Positions 1 through 6,156 of a stretch of DNA of 7,644 nucleotides are shown here, piece after piece (position 1 is the stretch's first letter; every line of letters starts with the position of its first letter). The translations under genes were made by a program, and so were the position numbers. Below the pieces are notes generated by a model. It saw only the letters and a list, made by a program, of their open reading frames with translations, searched no databases and was not told the DNA's origin. Source of the stretch: Bacteroidota bacterium (lineage in GTDB: Bacteria; Bacteroidota; Bacteroidia; Chitinophagales; Chitinophagaceae); NCBI GenBank assembly GCA_023426425.1, contig JAFAAT010000272.1, positions 1 through 7,644 of the forward strand. The letters are read 5' to 3'.

Positions 1-25
1 GTTTTGGGTTGAGAAAACACAAAAT

Positions 26-43
26 ATACCCACTTGTGGGTAT
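26..43. repeat. 18-bp inverted repeat at the upstream edge of a promoter (operator candidate)
   Basis: Perfect 8-bp arms around a 2-nt centre: ATACCCAC-TT-GTGGGTAT. Its last base overlaps the putative -33 TTG (43-45) of the lipoprotein promoter. No T-tract follows, and a 2 to 4 nt loop would be tight, so a protein-binding site is more likely than a terminator of an upstream gene. The function is inferred from position and symmetry only. Confidence 0.4.
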
Positions 44-73
44 TGCATGCGTATTCGTACCAGAGTACTTTTG
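43..73 (+). promoter_or_regulatory. Bacteroidota-type promoter for the DUF2135 lipoprotein
   Basis: TTG at 43-45, a 20-nt spacer, then TACTTTTG at 66-73, an exact match to the Bacteroidota -7 consensus TAnnTTTG. Transcription would start near 78-80 and leave a leader of about 40 nt before the ATG at 121. This also argues against any start upstream of 121, because the promoter itself lies inside that longer reading frame. Confidence 0.6.
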
Positions 74-120
74 AATCATATAGGTTCAAACATTATCTCT
101 CTAATAAAAACCATCCAAAC

Positions 121-1029
121 ATGTTGAAAATTCAAACGGCAGCGATCGCTTTTGCTGCTTTTTCTCTCGCGACATTAAATAGCTGTAGTAAAAAAGACGG
201 CGGTGAACCTGAACAAGAGGACATCGAAATTGTTGACGAACAAAGTCTTGCGGACAACCTGGAAATCAAGGGCGCAGTAAAGAAGCCAGGGGACATTCCG
301 GCTCCAGAATCTTCGTCGTATCCCTTGGATTTCACACTCAACACACCTACTGTTGTAATTACACCAGGTAACACTTTTGACTTTGAGCTGGAGACAGAAG
401 GGCAGCACCCTATGATTGTCTTTCTGCAGATTGACGGAACTGATGGATATTTTGAATTACAGGTGGATAAGAACGGGAATCTTTTGAACAAGACAACTCT
501 GGCGACCCGCCTCAAGTCTGAGATCCGTCTGAAAGCACAGCCAATGGTAATGAACAATATGGAAATTGACGCAACTGTCCAGGTATTCCAGGACAAGCAG
601 TCCAGCCTGGTCCCAAATCTCAGCAACCTACATAATTTCCAAAACTGGTCGCCAAAAAAGCGAGTAAGAATTAAAACCTATTCCACTGGAACTGGTGACA
701 TCTTCGCTACGCTGACCTGGAACAAGGAAGGTGATATAGACCTGTGGATGCGTGAGCCAAGTGGAAATAAAATCTACTATGCCAACAGCACTTCTTCGTC
801 TGGAGGAGAACTTGACTACGACAACACCCAAGGTTACGGTCCGGAAAATATATTCTACGAATCTACTCCACCTTCAGGAAAATACGAGGTTTGGGTACAT
901 TACTATTCTGGTTCCGGAGATCCGGTTGATTGGGTTGTCTCTTTGAAGAACGGAGGATCGAGCAACAACTTCCGAGGAACACTGGAACAGGAAGATGACA
1001 GCGTCCTTGTTACTACATTCACCCGGTAA
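121..1029 (+). CDS. Lipoprotein with C-terminal DUF2135/YfaP-like domain
   Basis: 302 residues from ATG 121. Residues 1-22 are a lipoprotein signal peptide: Met-Leu-Lys, a hydrophobic core, and lipobox LNSC with Cys22. The Lys-Lys-Asp and acidic stretch after the cysteine resembles Bacteroidota surface-export signals, so the protein may face outward (inference). The middle, about residues 70-185, is beta-rich and unrecognised. Residues about 190-285 match the DUF2135/YfaP-like pattern: an LTW strand, DIDLW (205-209), then SGGELDYDNTQGYGPENI (227-244), then a strand with YEVWVHYY. This fold resembles bacterial pre-peptidase C-terminal domains. The acidic DxD and DxDN motifs could bind a metal, but no catalytic site is visible. 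An in-frame extension to position 34 was rejected because it destroys the signal peptide. The gene appears monocistronic, with a terminator 19 nt after the stop. The lipoprotein call is firm; the function is unknown. Confidence 0.85.
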   Translation: MLKIQTAAIAFAAFSLATLNSCSKKDGGEPEQEDIEIVDEQSLADNLEIKGAVKKPGDIPAPESSSYPLDFTLNTPTVVITPGNTFDFELETEGQHPMIVFLQIDGTDGYFELQVDKNGNLLNKTTLATRLKSEIRLKAQPMVMNNMEIDATVQVFQDKQSSLVPNLSNLHNFQNWSPKKRVRIKTYSTGTGDIFATLTWNKEGDIDLWMREPSGNKIYYANSTSSSGGELDYDNTQGYGPENIFYESTPPSGKYEVWVHYYSGSGDPVDWVVSLKNGGSSNNFRGTLEQEDDSVLVTTFTR

Positions 1030-1047
1030 TCATCTTGTTTAAACGCC

Positions 1048-1082
1048 ATAAAGAAGCAGGCCCTAGCGGTCTGCTTCTTTAT
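1048..1082. terminator. Bidirectional hairpin terminator between convergent genes
   Basis: Perfect 12-bp stem (1048-1059 with 1071-1082) and an 11-nt loop. On the plus strand the right arm ends CTTCTTTAT, giving U-rich RNA 19 nt after the lipoprotein stop. On the minus strand the stem overlaps the last codons of the 83-residue gene, whose TAG stop (1063-1065) lies in the loop. That gives an economical shared terminator. Confidence 0.75.
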
Positions 1083-1314
1083 TTGAACTGCTGGACGGAT
1101 CGGTCAAGTCCCGTTTAGTGGCTCCGGTTTGCAACTCAGTAGCCAGCCTGTCTGCTTTTTCACGAGCCTCCTCGTCGGAGTTCGCTTCTACGATTGCCCA
1201 GATGGTTTCACCGGTACGCTCTTCCAGGAACGTGTCCTGTGCCGGAACCTGCTGTTCAGTTGGAGTAATAGATGTGATTTCTTTATTGCGGAATTCTACA
1301 CGATATTTTCCCAT
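1063..1314 (-). CDS. Small conserved-looking cytoplasmic protein, function unknown
   Basis: 83 residues, with no signal peptide or membrane segment. I do not recognise a named family. It opens with a short beta-type segment (MGKYRVEFRNKEI), then a Pro/Gln-rich turn. Residues about 30-62 alternate beta and alpha: a strand with TIWAIVEA, then the charged helix NSDEEAREKADRLATEL. The tail is Ser-, Asp- and Lys-rich and probably disordered. I prefer this strand because the protein is compositionally sensible and soluble. The plus-strand frames over the same bases give Cys- and Ser-rich sequence, and the one continuous with the biotin carrier lacks any family similarity here. The gene lies divergent to the carrier gene (105 bp between starts) and convergent to the lipoprotein, and ends inside the shared terminator. 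I saw no convincing promoter directly upstream. Confidence 0.7.
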   Translation of the reverse strand: MGKYRVEFRNKEITSITPTEQQVPAQDTFLEERTGETIWAIVEANSDEEAREKADRLATELQTGATKRDLTDPSSSSNKEADR

Positions 1315-1395
1315 GAGTTTGAATGCTTGAACCTTCAGAAACTAAAAGAATATGCCACCCGGCCGTGTACGTTACGGATTTATAGTTGCTGTGGT

Positions 1396-1403
1396 TACCT
1401 TTG
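1396..1403 (+). promoter_or_regulatory. -7 element of the promoter for the biotin carrier operon
   Basis: TACCTTTG is an exact match to TAnnTTTG and lies 16 nt before the ATG at 1420. Transcription would start near 1408-1410, giving a leader of only about 10 nt. No TTG sits at the expected -33 distance, so this promoter is supported by the -7 element alone. Confidence 0.5.
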
Positions 1404-1419
1404 TTGCTTAACGAACACT

Positions 1420-1920
1420 ATGTTACAGGTATCGGTAAATGATAAAGAACAGTATTCTGTAGAACAGAAGAATGGCGAATGGTATTTGAATGACACGGCC
1501 GTTGCAATTGATGTTCAGCACCTGCCCAATGGACTCATCAGTATCCTGCTTGATGGCAAAAGCTACACAGGAGTAGTGGAGAAAGTGGATAAGAAAAGCA
1601 AGGAACTAACATTAAGAATAGACGGACAATTACATACGGCAACCATAAAGGAACCAATAGACCAGTTGCTGAGCAGCATGGGTCTGGACCTCAGCAAACT
1701 GGCAAAGATTGAACCCGTTAAGGCTCCGATGCCCGGAATGGTACTGAAACTGTTGGTAGAACCGGGACAACAGATCAATAAAGGTGATGGACTGCTGATA
1801 CTGGAAGCAATGAAAATGGAAAATGTGCTGAAAGCAAGTGGCAGCGCTACTGTGAAAGCTATTAAAGTAAATGAAAGGACCGCCGTTGAAAAAGGGGCAA
1901 TCCTTATAGAGTTGGAATAA
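1420..1920 (+). CDS. Biotin carboxyl carrier protein (acyl-CoA carboxylase biotinyl subunit)
   Basis: 166 residues from ATG 1420. Residues about 95-166 form a biotinyl/lipoyl attachment domain: APMPGMV at the start, an EPGQQINKGD turn, then EAMKMEN with biotinyl Lys132, and a closing strand AILIELE. Biotin on this lysine would carry CO2 from a biotin carboxylase to a carboxyltransferase in the cytoplasm. Residues 1-85 are beta-rich and resemble the linker region next to the carrier domain in acyl-CoA (propionyl/methylcrotonyl type) carboxylase alpha subunits, rather than the Ala/Pro-rich linker of AccB. No carboxylase or carboxyltransferase gene is present here, so the partners are encoded elsewhere and the substrate is undetermined. 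A frame extension to 1129 was rejected: it is non-homologous, overlaps the minus-strand gene, and includes the -7 element. The stop overlaps the next start. Confidence 0.9.
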   Translation: MLQVSVNDKEQYSVEQKNGEWYLNDTAVAIDVQHLPNGLISILLDGKSYTGVVEKVDKKSKELTLRIDGQLHTATIKEPIDQLLSSMGLDLSKLAKIEPVKAPMPGMVLKLLVEPGQQINKGDGLLILEAMKMENVLKASGSATVKAIKVNERTAVEKGAILIELE

Positions 1921-2873
1921 TGAATTTCAGAAGCTTAGTAATGCCTGGTGTTTTGAAGTGGTTGCTTACGCTGGCAGTGGCGGTGTCTTCACCGGGTGCG
2001 GTAATTGCGCAGGATTGGGCTTTTGTCTATATCCAGGGAGACAAGCAGACGCCATTTTACGTAAAGCTTGAAGGAGAAATGCTGCCAAGGTATGGCAAAA
2101 ATTATTGTATCATACCCAAACTGGCTGCGGGACCCATAAACCTGGAAATACTTTACCAACAAAACAGCCACCCGAGCCAGAAGTACACTATACAAGTACC
2201 TGAGCTAGGCTACCGTGGATTCCTTCTAGTAAAAAAAGAAGGGAGTTACACTCTTTACGACCTGCAGCAACAATTCTATCTCGCACCAGGTGACCAGGAT
2301 CGTCTTCCCGAGACTAAAGAGACGGAGGAACTGCCTACCGTAGCTTCAGAAGAATCGGCAGAAAAAGAGCCTGTTTCCGAAGTAAACCATGAAGTGGAAG
2401 TAAACCAGGAGCCGGTACTTTCTTCGAATGTGAAAACTACTGGTGGAAGCGAACCAACATTTATTGAGAATCTCGTGCTAAAGACTCCAAAAGAGGAGCA
2501 ACTAGCAATAGCAAACCAAAATGTTCCCGCTCAACCGGCGGCCATAAACCTCGAATCAGGAGAACCTGCTATACCCAACAGTGATTGCCCCAGTGCAATG
2601 CAGCCAAAGGAATTCTCTGAAGTGATGAACTACCTGCCTGAACTGGGACAAAACGATAAGCTGATCGTGTATTTCCTTAAAAAAGCAACTTCCGGGTGCT
2701 TTTCTACATTTCAGGTTTACCAGCTTGCCAGCAGGCTAAAAAGTGAGTCAGTGCGGTTTACATTCCTCAAGAATGTCTATTCAAGGGTAACAGATCAGCA
2801 AAACTTCTTTATGCTGGAGTCGCATCTTTTTGAATCAAATGAATGGAAGGAATACTTCCGGTCAATAAAATAG
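1920..2873 (+). CDS. Secreted DUF4476 domain protein
   Basis: 317 residues. The signal peptide covers residues 1-30 (hydrophobic LLTLAVAV, cleavage near VIA-QD). Residues about 31-125 form a beta-rich N-terminal module in which conserved-looking aromatics alternate with YGKNYCIIPKLAAG. Residues about 126-221 are an acidic Glu/Pro/Val-rich linker, probably disordered, with the near-repeat EVNHEVEVNQEP. Residues about 222-317 match the DUF4476 pattern: helical, with Cys223 and Cys260 able to form a disulfide, the phrase GCFSTFQVYQLASRLKSE, and then short helices around YSRVTDQQNFFMLE. DUF4476 proteins are common secreted Bacteroidota proteins of unknown role. The start at 1920 is chosen because TAATG overlaps the carrier stop and suggests translational coupling. 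An in-frame ATG at 1941 (residue 8) would also leave a working signal peptide. Confidence 0.8.
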   Translation: MNFRSLVMPGVLKWLLTLAVAVSSPGAVIAQDWAFVYIQGDKQTPFYVKLEGEMLPRYGKNYCIIPKLAAGPINLEILYQQNSHPSQKYTIQVPELGYRGFLLVKKEGSYTLYDLQQQFYLAPGDQDRLPETKETEELPTVASEESAEKEPVSEVNHEVEVNQEPVLSSNVKTTGGSEPTFIENLVLKTPKEEQLAIANQNVPAQPAAINLESGEPAIPNSDCPSAMQPKEFSEVMNYLPELGQNDKLIVYFLKKATSGCFSTFQVYQLASRLKSESVRFTFLKNVYSRVTDQQNFFMLESHLFESNEWKEYFRSIK

Positions 2874-2874
2874 T

Positions 2875-3396
2875 ATGAAATACCTAATTATCCTGGCAGG
2901 ATTGGCCACGACCTTCGCTGCATGCAAGCAATCTAAGGAGGAACTAATTGCCCGGAGGTGGCAGGCGGTGGCGTTGGAGAGCCCTATGATGGATGAGCAG
3001 ATTCGTATGCAGCGTGAGTTCCTCGACACAGTCGGCACCAGTACTGATGCTGCTACCAATGAAGTGCTCTACGGAGTGCGCAATATGGACAGTATGCGTC
3101 AGTGGATGAAGACACAGTTTGACAGTATTATCCTGGAGCAAAAGTCAGCAATAGCCAACACCTGGCTAAACTTCAGCAAAGAGGGAACCGTCGTGAGCAG
3201 TTTTGGTTCAGCACCTGATACCGTGAGCTGGTATTTTGATGATGAGGGTGCATTGATCCTGGATGAACTGAAACATAAAGGCGCAGGCAGCAAGGTAAAA
3301 ATGGAAGTTGTGAAGCTGGATGAAGATTCATTGAAGCTACGATTCAATGAAAATGGCTTTAGTAGTACGGCTATCCTCATACCAGCAAAAGATTGA
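2875..3396 (+). CDS. Lipocalin-like lipoprotein
   Basis: 173 residues. Residues 1-17 are a lipoprotein signal peptide with lipobox FAAC and Cys17, followed by the charged KQSKEEL segment. The mature part begins with a helix and ARRWQAVAL, where the early Trp is typical of lipocalin-like small lipoproteins. A Met-rich helical insert follows at about 38-95, then beta strands with TWLNFSKEGTVVSSFG, SWYFDDEGALILDE, and VVKLDEDSLKLRF. That pattern (W, F, EGT, Y/W, DDSLKL) is characteristic of Bacteroidota lipocalin-like domains. It would sit in the outer membrane facing the periplasm or the outside; the ligand is unknown. It starts one base after the DUF4476 stop, so it is the third gene of the carrier operon. 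The next gene has its own promoter 23 nt downstream. Confidence 0.75.
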   Translation: MKYLIILAGLATTFAACKQSKEELIARRWQAVALESPMMDEQIRMQREFLDTVGTSTDAATNEVLYGVRNMDSMRQWMKTQFDSIILEQKSAIANTWLNFSKEGTVVSSFGSAPDTVSWYFDDEGALILDELKHKGAGSKVKMEVVKLDEDSLKLRFNENGFSSTAILIPAKD

Positions 3397-3426
3397 CCAA
3401 AAACTACGTATCCTTTTCTATCTTTG
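3393..3426 (+). promoter_or_regulatory. Bacteroidota-type promoter for the E1 beta gene
   Basis: TATCTTTG at 3419-3426 matches TAnnTTTG exactly, with TTG at 3393-3395 and a 23-nt spacer. Transcription would start near 3432, about 19 nt before the ATG at 3451. The TTG overlaps the end of the lipocalin-like gene, so E1 beta can be transcribed separately from the upstream operon. Confidence 0.6.
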
Positions 3427-3450
3427 AGCCTCAAAAAATAAAGCAAATCA

Positions 3451-4434
3451 ATGCGAACCATACCTTTCCGACAGGCCCTGCGTGAAGCCATGGAGGAAGA
3501 AATGAGAAGGGATGAGACCGTGTTCCTGATGGGTGAAGAAGTTGCACAATACAATGGTGCATACAAAGTCAGCCAGGGAATGCTTGATGAATTTGGTGCA
3601 AGAAGAGTAATTGACACTCCGATAGCTGAACTTGGCTTTGCTGCAATTGGTGTAGGAGCTGCAACCAATGGCACTAAGCCCATCATCGAGTTCATGACCT
3701 GGAATTTTGCGGTACTTGCACTGGATCAGATTCTGAACCATGCTGCGAAGATGCTCTCCATGAGTGGAGGACATTTCAGCTGCCCTATTGTATTCCGCGG
3801 ACGCAATGGTTCTGCAGGTCAGCTCGGAGCACAGCACTCTCAGGCTTTCGAAAGCTGGTATGCGAACATCCCCGGCATTAAGGTAATTTCTGTTTCCAAC
3901 CCATACGATGCAAAAGGGCTTCTGAAATCAGCTATTCGGGACCCCGATCCCGTGGTGTTTATGGAAAGTGAGGTGATGTATGGCGATGTAGGAGAAGTAC
4001 CGGAGGAAGAATACCTGATACCGATCGGAAAGGCAGATATTAAAAGGGCCGGAACGGATGTGACTATCGTTTCTTTCAATAAGATGATGAAAGTTGCACT
4101 GGGTGCTGCTGATGAACTCGCAAAGGAAGGCATTGAGGCGGAAGTCATTGACCTCCGGACTATCCGTCCACTGGACTGGCAGACTATCGTTGAGTCTGTA
4201 AAAAAGACAAACAGACTAGTAATTGTGGAAGAGCAATGGCCATTTGGCAGTGTTTCCTCGGAAATCAGCTATCGTGTACAGAAAGAGGCGTTTGACTTCC
4301 TTGACGCACCGATACGCAGAATCACTTCAGCAGATACTAATATGCACTATGCCCCTAATCTGGTTGCTGCGTACTTGCCTGATGTACCGAGGACGGTGGA
4401 GATAGTCAAAGAGGTGATGTATATGAAGAAGTAG
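3451..4434 (+). CDS. pdhB: Pyruvate dehydrogenase E1 component, beta subunit
   Basis: 327 residues, the usual full length for E1 beta. With E1 alpha it decarboxylates pyruvate with thiamine diphosphate and passes the acetyl group to lipoylated E2, in the cytoplasm. The N-terminal pyrimidine-binding domain shows MGEEVAQYNGAYKVSQG (27-43), DTPIAELGF (55-63) with Glu60 as the expected cofactor-activating glutamate, and EFMTWNF (80-86). GAQHSQ (126-131) carries the conserved active-site His129. The C-terminal transketolase domain follows from about residue 200, with VIDLRTIRPLD (232-242) and VEEQWPFGSVSSEI (259-272). These motifs resemble mitochondrial E1 beta closely, which favours pyruvate over branched-chain 2-oxoacids as substrate. 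E1 alpha and E2 are not adjacent. The gene has its own promoter and a terminator 71 nt after the stop, so it appears monocistronic. No damage is seen. Confidence 0.95.
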   Translation: MRTIPFRQALREAMEEEMRRDETVFLMGEEVAQYNGAYKVSQGMLDEFGARRVIDTPIAELGFAAIGVGAATNGTKPIIEFMTWNFAVLALDQILNHAAKMLSMSGGHFSCPIVFRGRNGSAGQLGAQHSQAFESWYANIPGIKVISVSNPYDAKGLLKSAIRDPDPVVFMESEVMYGDVGEVPEEEYLIPIGKADIKRAGTDVTIVSFNKMMKVALGAADELAKEGIEAEVIDLRTIRPLDWQTIVESVKKTNRLVIVEEQWPFGSVSSEISYRVQKEAFDFLDAPIRRITSADTNMHYAPNLVAAYLPDVPRTVEIVKEVMYMKK

Positions 4435-4505
4435 GTAGTTCTTGATAATGGTTGATTCATTTGGCGCAGTTGAAAAACTGATACAACGTAATATAAAAGA
4501 ATATA

Positions 4506-4531
4506 CAAAGGCTCCTGTAAAGGAGCCTTTG
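4506..4531. terminator. Hairpin terminator shared by convergent pdhB and the minus-strand cluster
   Basis: A 10-bp perfect stem (4506-4515 with 4522-4531), extendable by one T-A pair to leave a GTAA tetraloop. It is followed on the plus strand by CATTTT. On the minus strand the bases after the hairpin are also T-rich (TATATTCTTTTATATT), which fits termination of the HAEPLYID-family transcript about 50 nt after its stop. Confidence 0.75.
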
Positions 4532-4582
4532 CATTTTCCAACTGTGGACCCAAAGTCACTAACATGGAGACGGTTTGTCGAA

Positions 4583-5434
4583 TTACTTCTTATGTCCTGG
4601 CTCCCAGATTAACCTGGCGAAGGTACTGAAGCGTTGGTTTTCCCTGTCGACAGGGATACCTGCAAGTATTCCTATTAGCAGTGATTCCGAGATGGCTACT
4701 CTGAGCTGAGGCCGGATAACCATATCGAAGTCCTGCTCTCTAAACTCCTTATTGAATTCCAACCCTACGAAGTTGCGGGTACCAGGAATCATATAGTGGA
4801 CGTTGGTATTAAGGTCATAACGTCGCGACCAATGCCGCCCATCGAAGTGTAGTTGAAACTTCGGTCCGGTATATATAAGTGTATGGAAGTTATTACCCCA
4901 TCTTTTTGCTGCTACGAAAAAAGGGTTGAAGATGTTTCCTTCAACTCCAAATCCTGCAAGGGGTTTGAAAGCTCCAAATTCCAGCTCATTGATATACCCA
5001 AGTGCCAGGCTCACATTACGGCGGGCGTCTACTAAAAAGGTCCATTGAGCTGCTGTTTTAAGACTCTCCATCCTGTGTGAGGGAACATCAGCTTTGTCGG
5101 TACCCTGAAGTTTTGAATAAAAAGTGAATGGTACCTCAACTTCAATTCCCAGGCGGTCAATAGGCGCAAACTCGTATTCTACAAGGGTTTGGTAAGTATC
5201 GTATCTATAGTTATCGGTTATTCCCATGCCCAGGTTCCATTCCTTCTCCCCTTTGCGTGCACCCAGGTCGCGTATTAGATCAATGTAGAGAGGTTCTGCA
5301 TGCAGCACCTTATGCGGTTTGGACTGCTCTTCTACTTGATCGATATATATGCTGTCAATAGCGATTTTTTGCTGTGCATGGACCTTGCCAATACAGCAAA
5401 GCAATACAACAGAAACAGATTTAATTCCTTTCAT
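4583..5434 (-). CDS. HAEPLYID family exported protein, beta-barrel-like
   Basis: 283 residues from ATG 5434. The signal peptide is residues 1-20 (MKGIKSVSVVLLCCIGKVHA, cleavage before QQ). The defining motif HAEPLYIDLIRDLGARKGE lies at about 45-63; the family is known in Bacteroidota by this motif and has no established role. The rest is a run of alternating amphipathic strands rich in aromatics and glycine (LGMGITDNYRYD, LVEYEFAPIDRLGIEVEVPF, VSLALGYINELEFG, HTLIYTGPKFQLHF, FSTFARLIWEP), as expected for a small outer-membrane barrel. A longer form starting at GTG 5491 overlaps the upstream stop by 4 nt (GTGA) but adds a polar segment before the signal peptide, so I prefer 5434. It is the last gene of the minus-strand cluster. 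A porin or transport accessory role is possible but unproven. Confidence 0.8.
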   Translation of the reverse strand: MKGIKSVSVVLLCCIGKVHAQQKIAIDSIYIDQVEEQSKPHKVLHAEPLYIDLIRDLGARKGEKEWNLGMGITDNYRYDTYQTLVEYEFAPIDRLGIEVEVPFTFYSKLQGTDKADVPSHRMESLKTAAQWTFLVDARRNVSLALGYINELEFGAFKPLAGFGVEGNIFNPFFVAAKRWGNNFHTLIYTGPKFQLHFDGRHWSRRYDLNTNVHYMIPGTRNFVGLEFNKEFREQDFDMVIRPQLRVAISESLLIGILAGIPVDRENQRFSTFARLIWEPGHKK

Positions 5435-5487
5435 TGGTAATTTTCTTCTCGTAAAATAAATTTGTTGTTGCCGACTTTGATAATGAC

Positions 5488-5865
5488 TCACGTCAACAAA
5501 TCAGGAGGAGAAAACACCTCTCCGAGCCAGAAATCGTATATCCTGTCAAGAGAATGTACAAAGTAGCTAACAGAGTGGATTGAAGGAAGATGTATAGTTG
5601 CAGGTGAAATCGATACCCACTCCTTCATCGATTTGTATTTTCCGTCGTCTTCGGTGTCCTCACCTTCGGGAACCGGAGTATCCAGGTCAAGTAAGTGTTC
5701 AGTAACGAGTTCAAACAGAGACTCGACTTCGTCGTACTGGTGTTCCGAACAGTACGACTCGTGTACCTCTGAAAAGTTTGCACTGGCATTCAGTACGAAA
5801 AGTGCGACCAGTGACAAAAGCAGTCTTTTCCACAGTGGCTTAGGCTTTTGTTTAGTTGAACTCAT
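5488..5865 (-). CDS. Small exported acidic protein, function unknown
   Basis: 125 residues. Residues 1-29 are a signal peptide: basic start with several Lys and Arg, core LLLSLVALFVL, cleavage at NASA before Asn30. The mature protein is short and acidic, with a single Cys39, a helical segment YDEVESLFELVTEHLLDL (44-61), an acidic PVPEGEDTEDDGK stretch (65-76), and a C-terminal part rich in aromatics that ends FSPPDLLT. I do not recognise a named family; small exported proteins of this general form are common in Bacteroidota envelope gene clusters. It lies directly upstream of the HAEPLYID gene (53 nt to the preferred ATG, or a 4-nt overlap with the alternative GTG), so co-expression is likely. 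The plus-strand frame opposite is Ser- and Thr-rich without family features and is its shadow. Confidence 0.7.
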   Translation of the reverse strand: MSSTKQKPKPLWKRLLLSLVALFVLNASANFSEVHESYCSEHQYDEVESLFELVTEHLLDLDTPVPEGEDTEDDGKYKSMKEWVSISPATIHLPSIHSVSYFVHSLDRIYDFWLGEVFSPPDLLT

Positions 5866-5937
5866 CCCGTAAAAATAGCCTTAGAACAAAAAGCTGGCGG
5901 GATCGGGGTGTTAAATTAGGGTTAAACGTAATCAGCT

Positions 5938-6102
5938 TCAGGCAAATAATCCTATCAACTTAAGAATCATCAACAGGTAAATTGGTATCCCCAGGAAGGC
6001 AAGTCCAAATGGAAGTAACATTTTAAATAACAGCGCATTCTTTTTAACAGGTTCTGACTTGCGGGTTACGGGCGGCATTTCGTGAGCAGAGTATAAGTAC
6101 AT
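5938..6102 (-). CDS. 54-residue single-helix membrane protein
   Basis: A short frame from ATG 6102 to TGA 5938. The first 20 or so residues are polar with a basic patch (TRKSEPVKKN). Residues about 24-54 are almost wholly hydrophobic (LLFKMLLPFGLAFLGIPIY, then LLMILKLIGLFA), enough for one long or two short membrane helices, and the protein ends right after them. With Lys and Arg before the helix, a cytoplasmic N-terminus is expected. An inner ATG at 6078 (residue 9) could also be the start. A Bacteroidota-type promoter lies 55-85 nt upstream on the same strand. The gene is 72 nt before the 125-residue exported protein on the same strand, so all three minus-strand genes may form one operon. 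No named family is recognised. Confidence is moderate because the frame is short, but hydrophobicity, promoter and position agree. Confidence 0.6.
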   Translation of the reverse strand: MYLYSAHEMPPVTRKSEPVKKNALLFKMLLPFGLAFLGIPIYLLMILKLIGLFA

Positions 6103-6156
6103 GGTTGGAGTTTTTGTTTCGTTTAGTTATGACTTCTTGCGTTTGTTTTGATGACA

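Noticed and set aside
34..120. Upstream in-frame extension of the lipoprotein
   Set aside because: It would place 29 extra residues before a clear lipoprotein signal peptide and would include the promoter at 43-73.
132..626. 164-residue frame on the minus strand opposite the lipoprotein
   Set aside because: It is Ser/Cys-rich without a recognisable domain and fully antisense to a well-supported gene.
1129..1419. Upstream in-frame extension of the biotin carrier gene
   Set aside because: The added residues are Cys- and Phe-rich with no carrier similarity, lie antisense to a better coding frame, and cover the -7 element at 1396-1403.
3099..3837. Two long minus-strand frames (198 and 129 residues) opposite the lipocalin-like gene and pdhB
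   Set aside because: They mirror strongly conserved coding sequence, carry Ser/Leu-rich shadow composition, and cross a gene boundary and promoter.
4467..4480. Small hairpin CAGTT-GAAA-AACTG after pdhB
   Set aside because: A 5-bp AT-rich stem with a tetraloop is too weak to call, and the real terminator is nearby.
4448..4612. Short plus-strand frame after pdhB
   Set aside because: It runs through the hairpin terminator at 4506-4531 and into the convergent gene, with no protein-like features or promoter.
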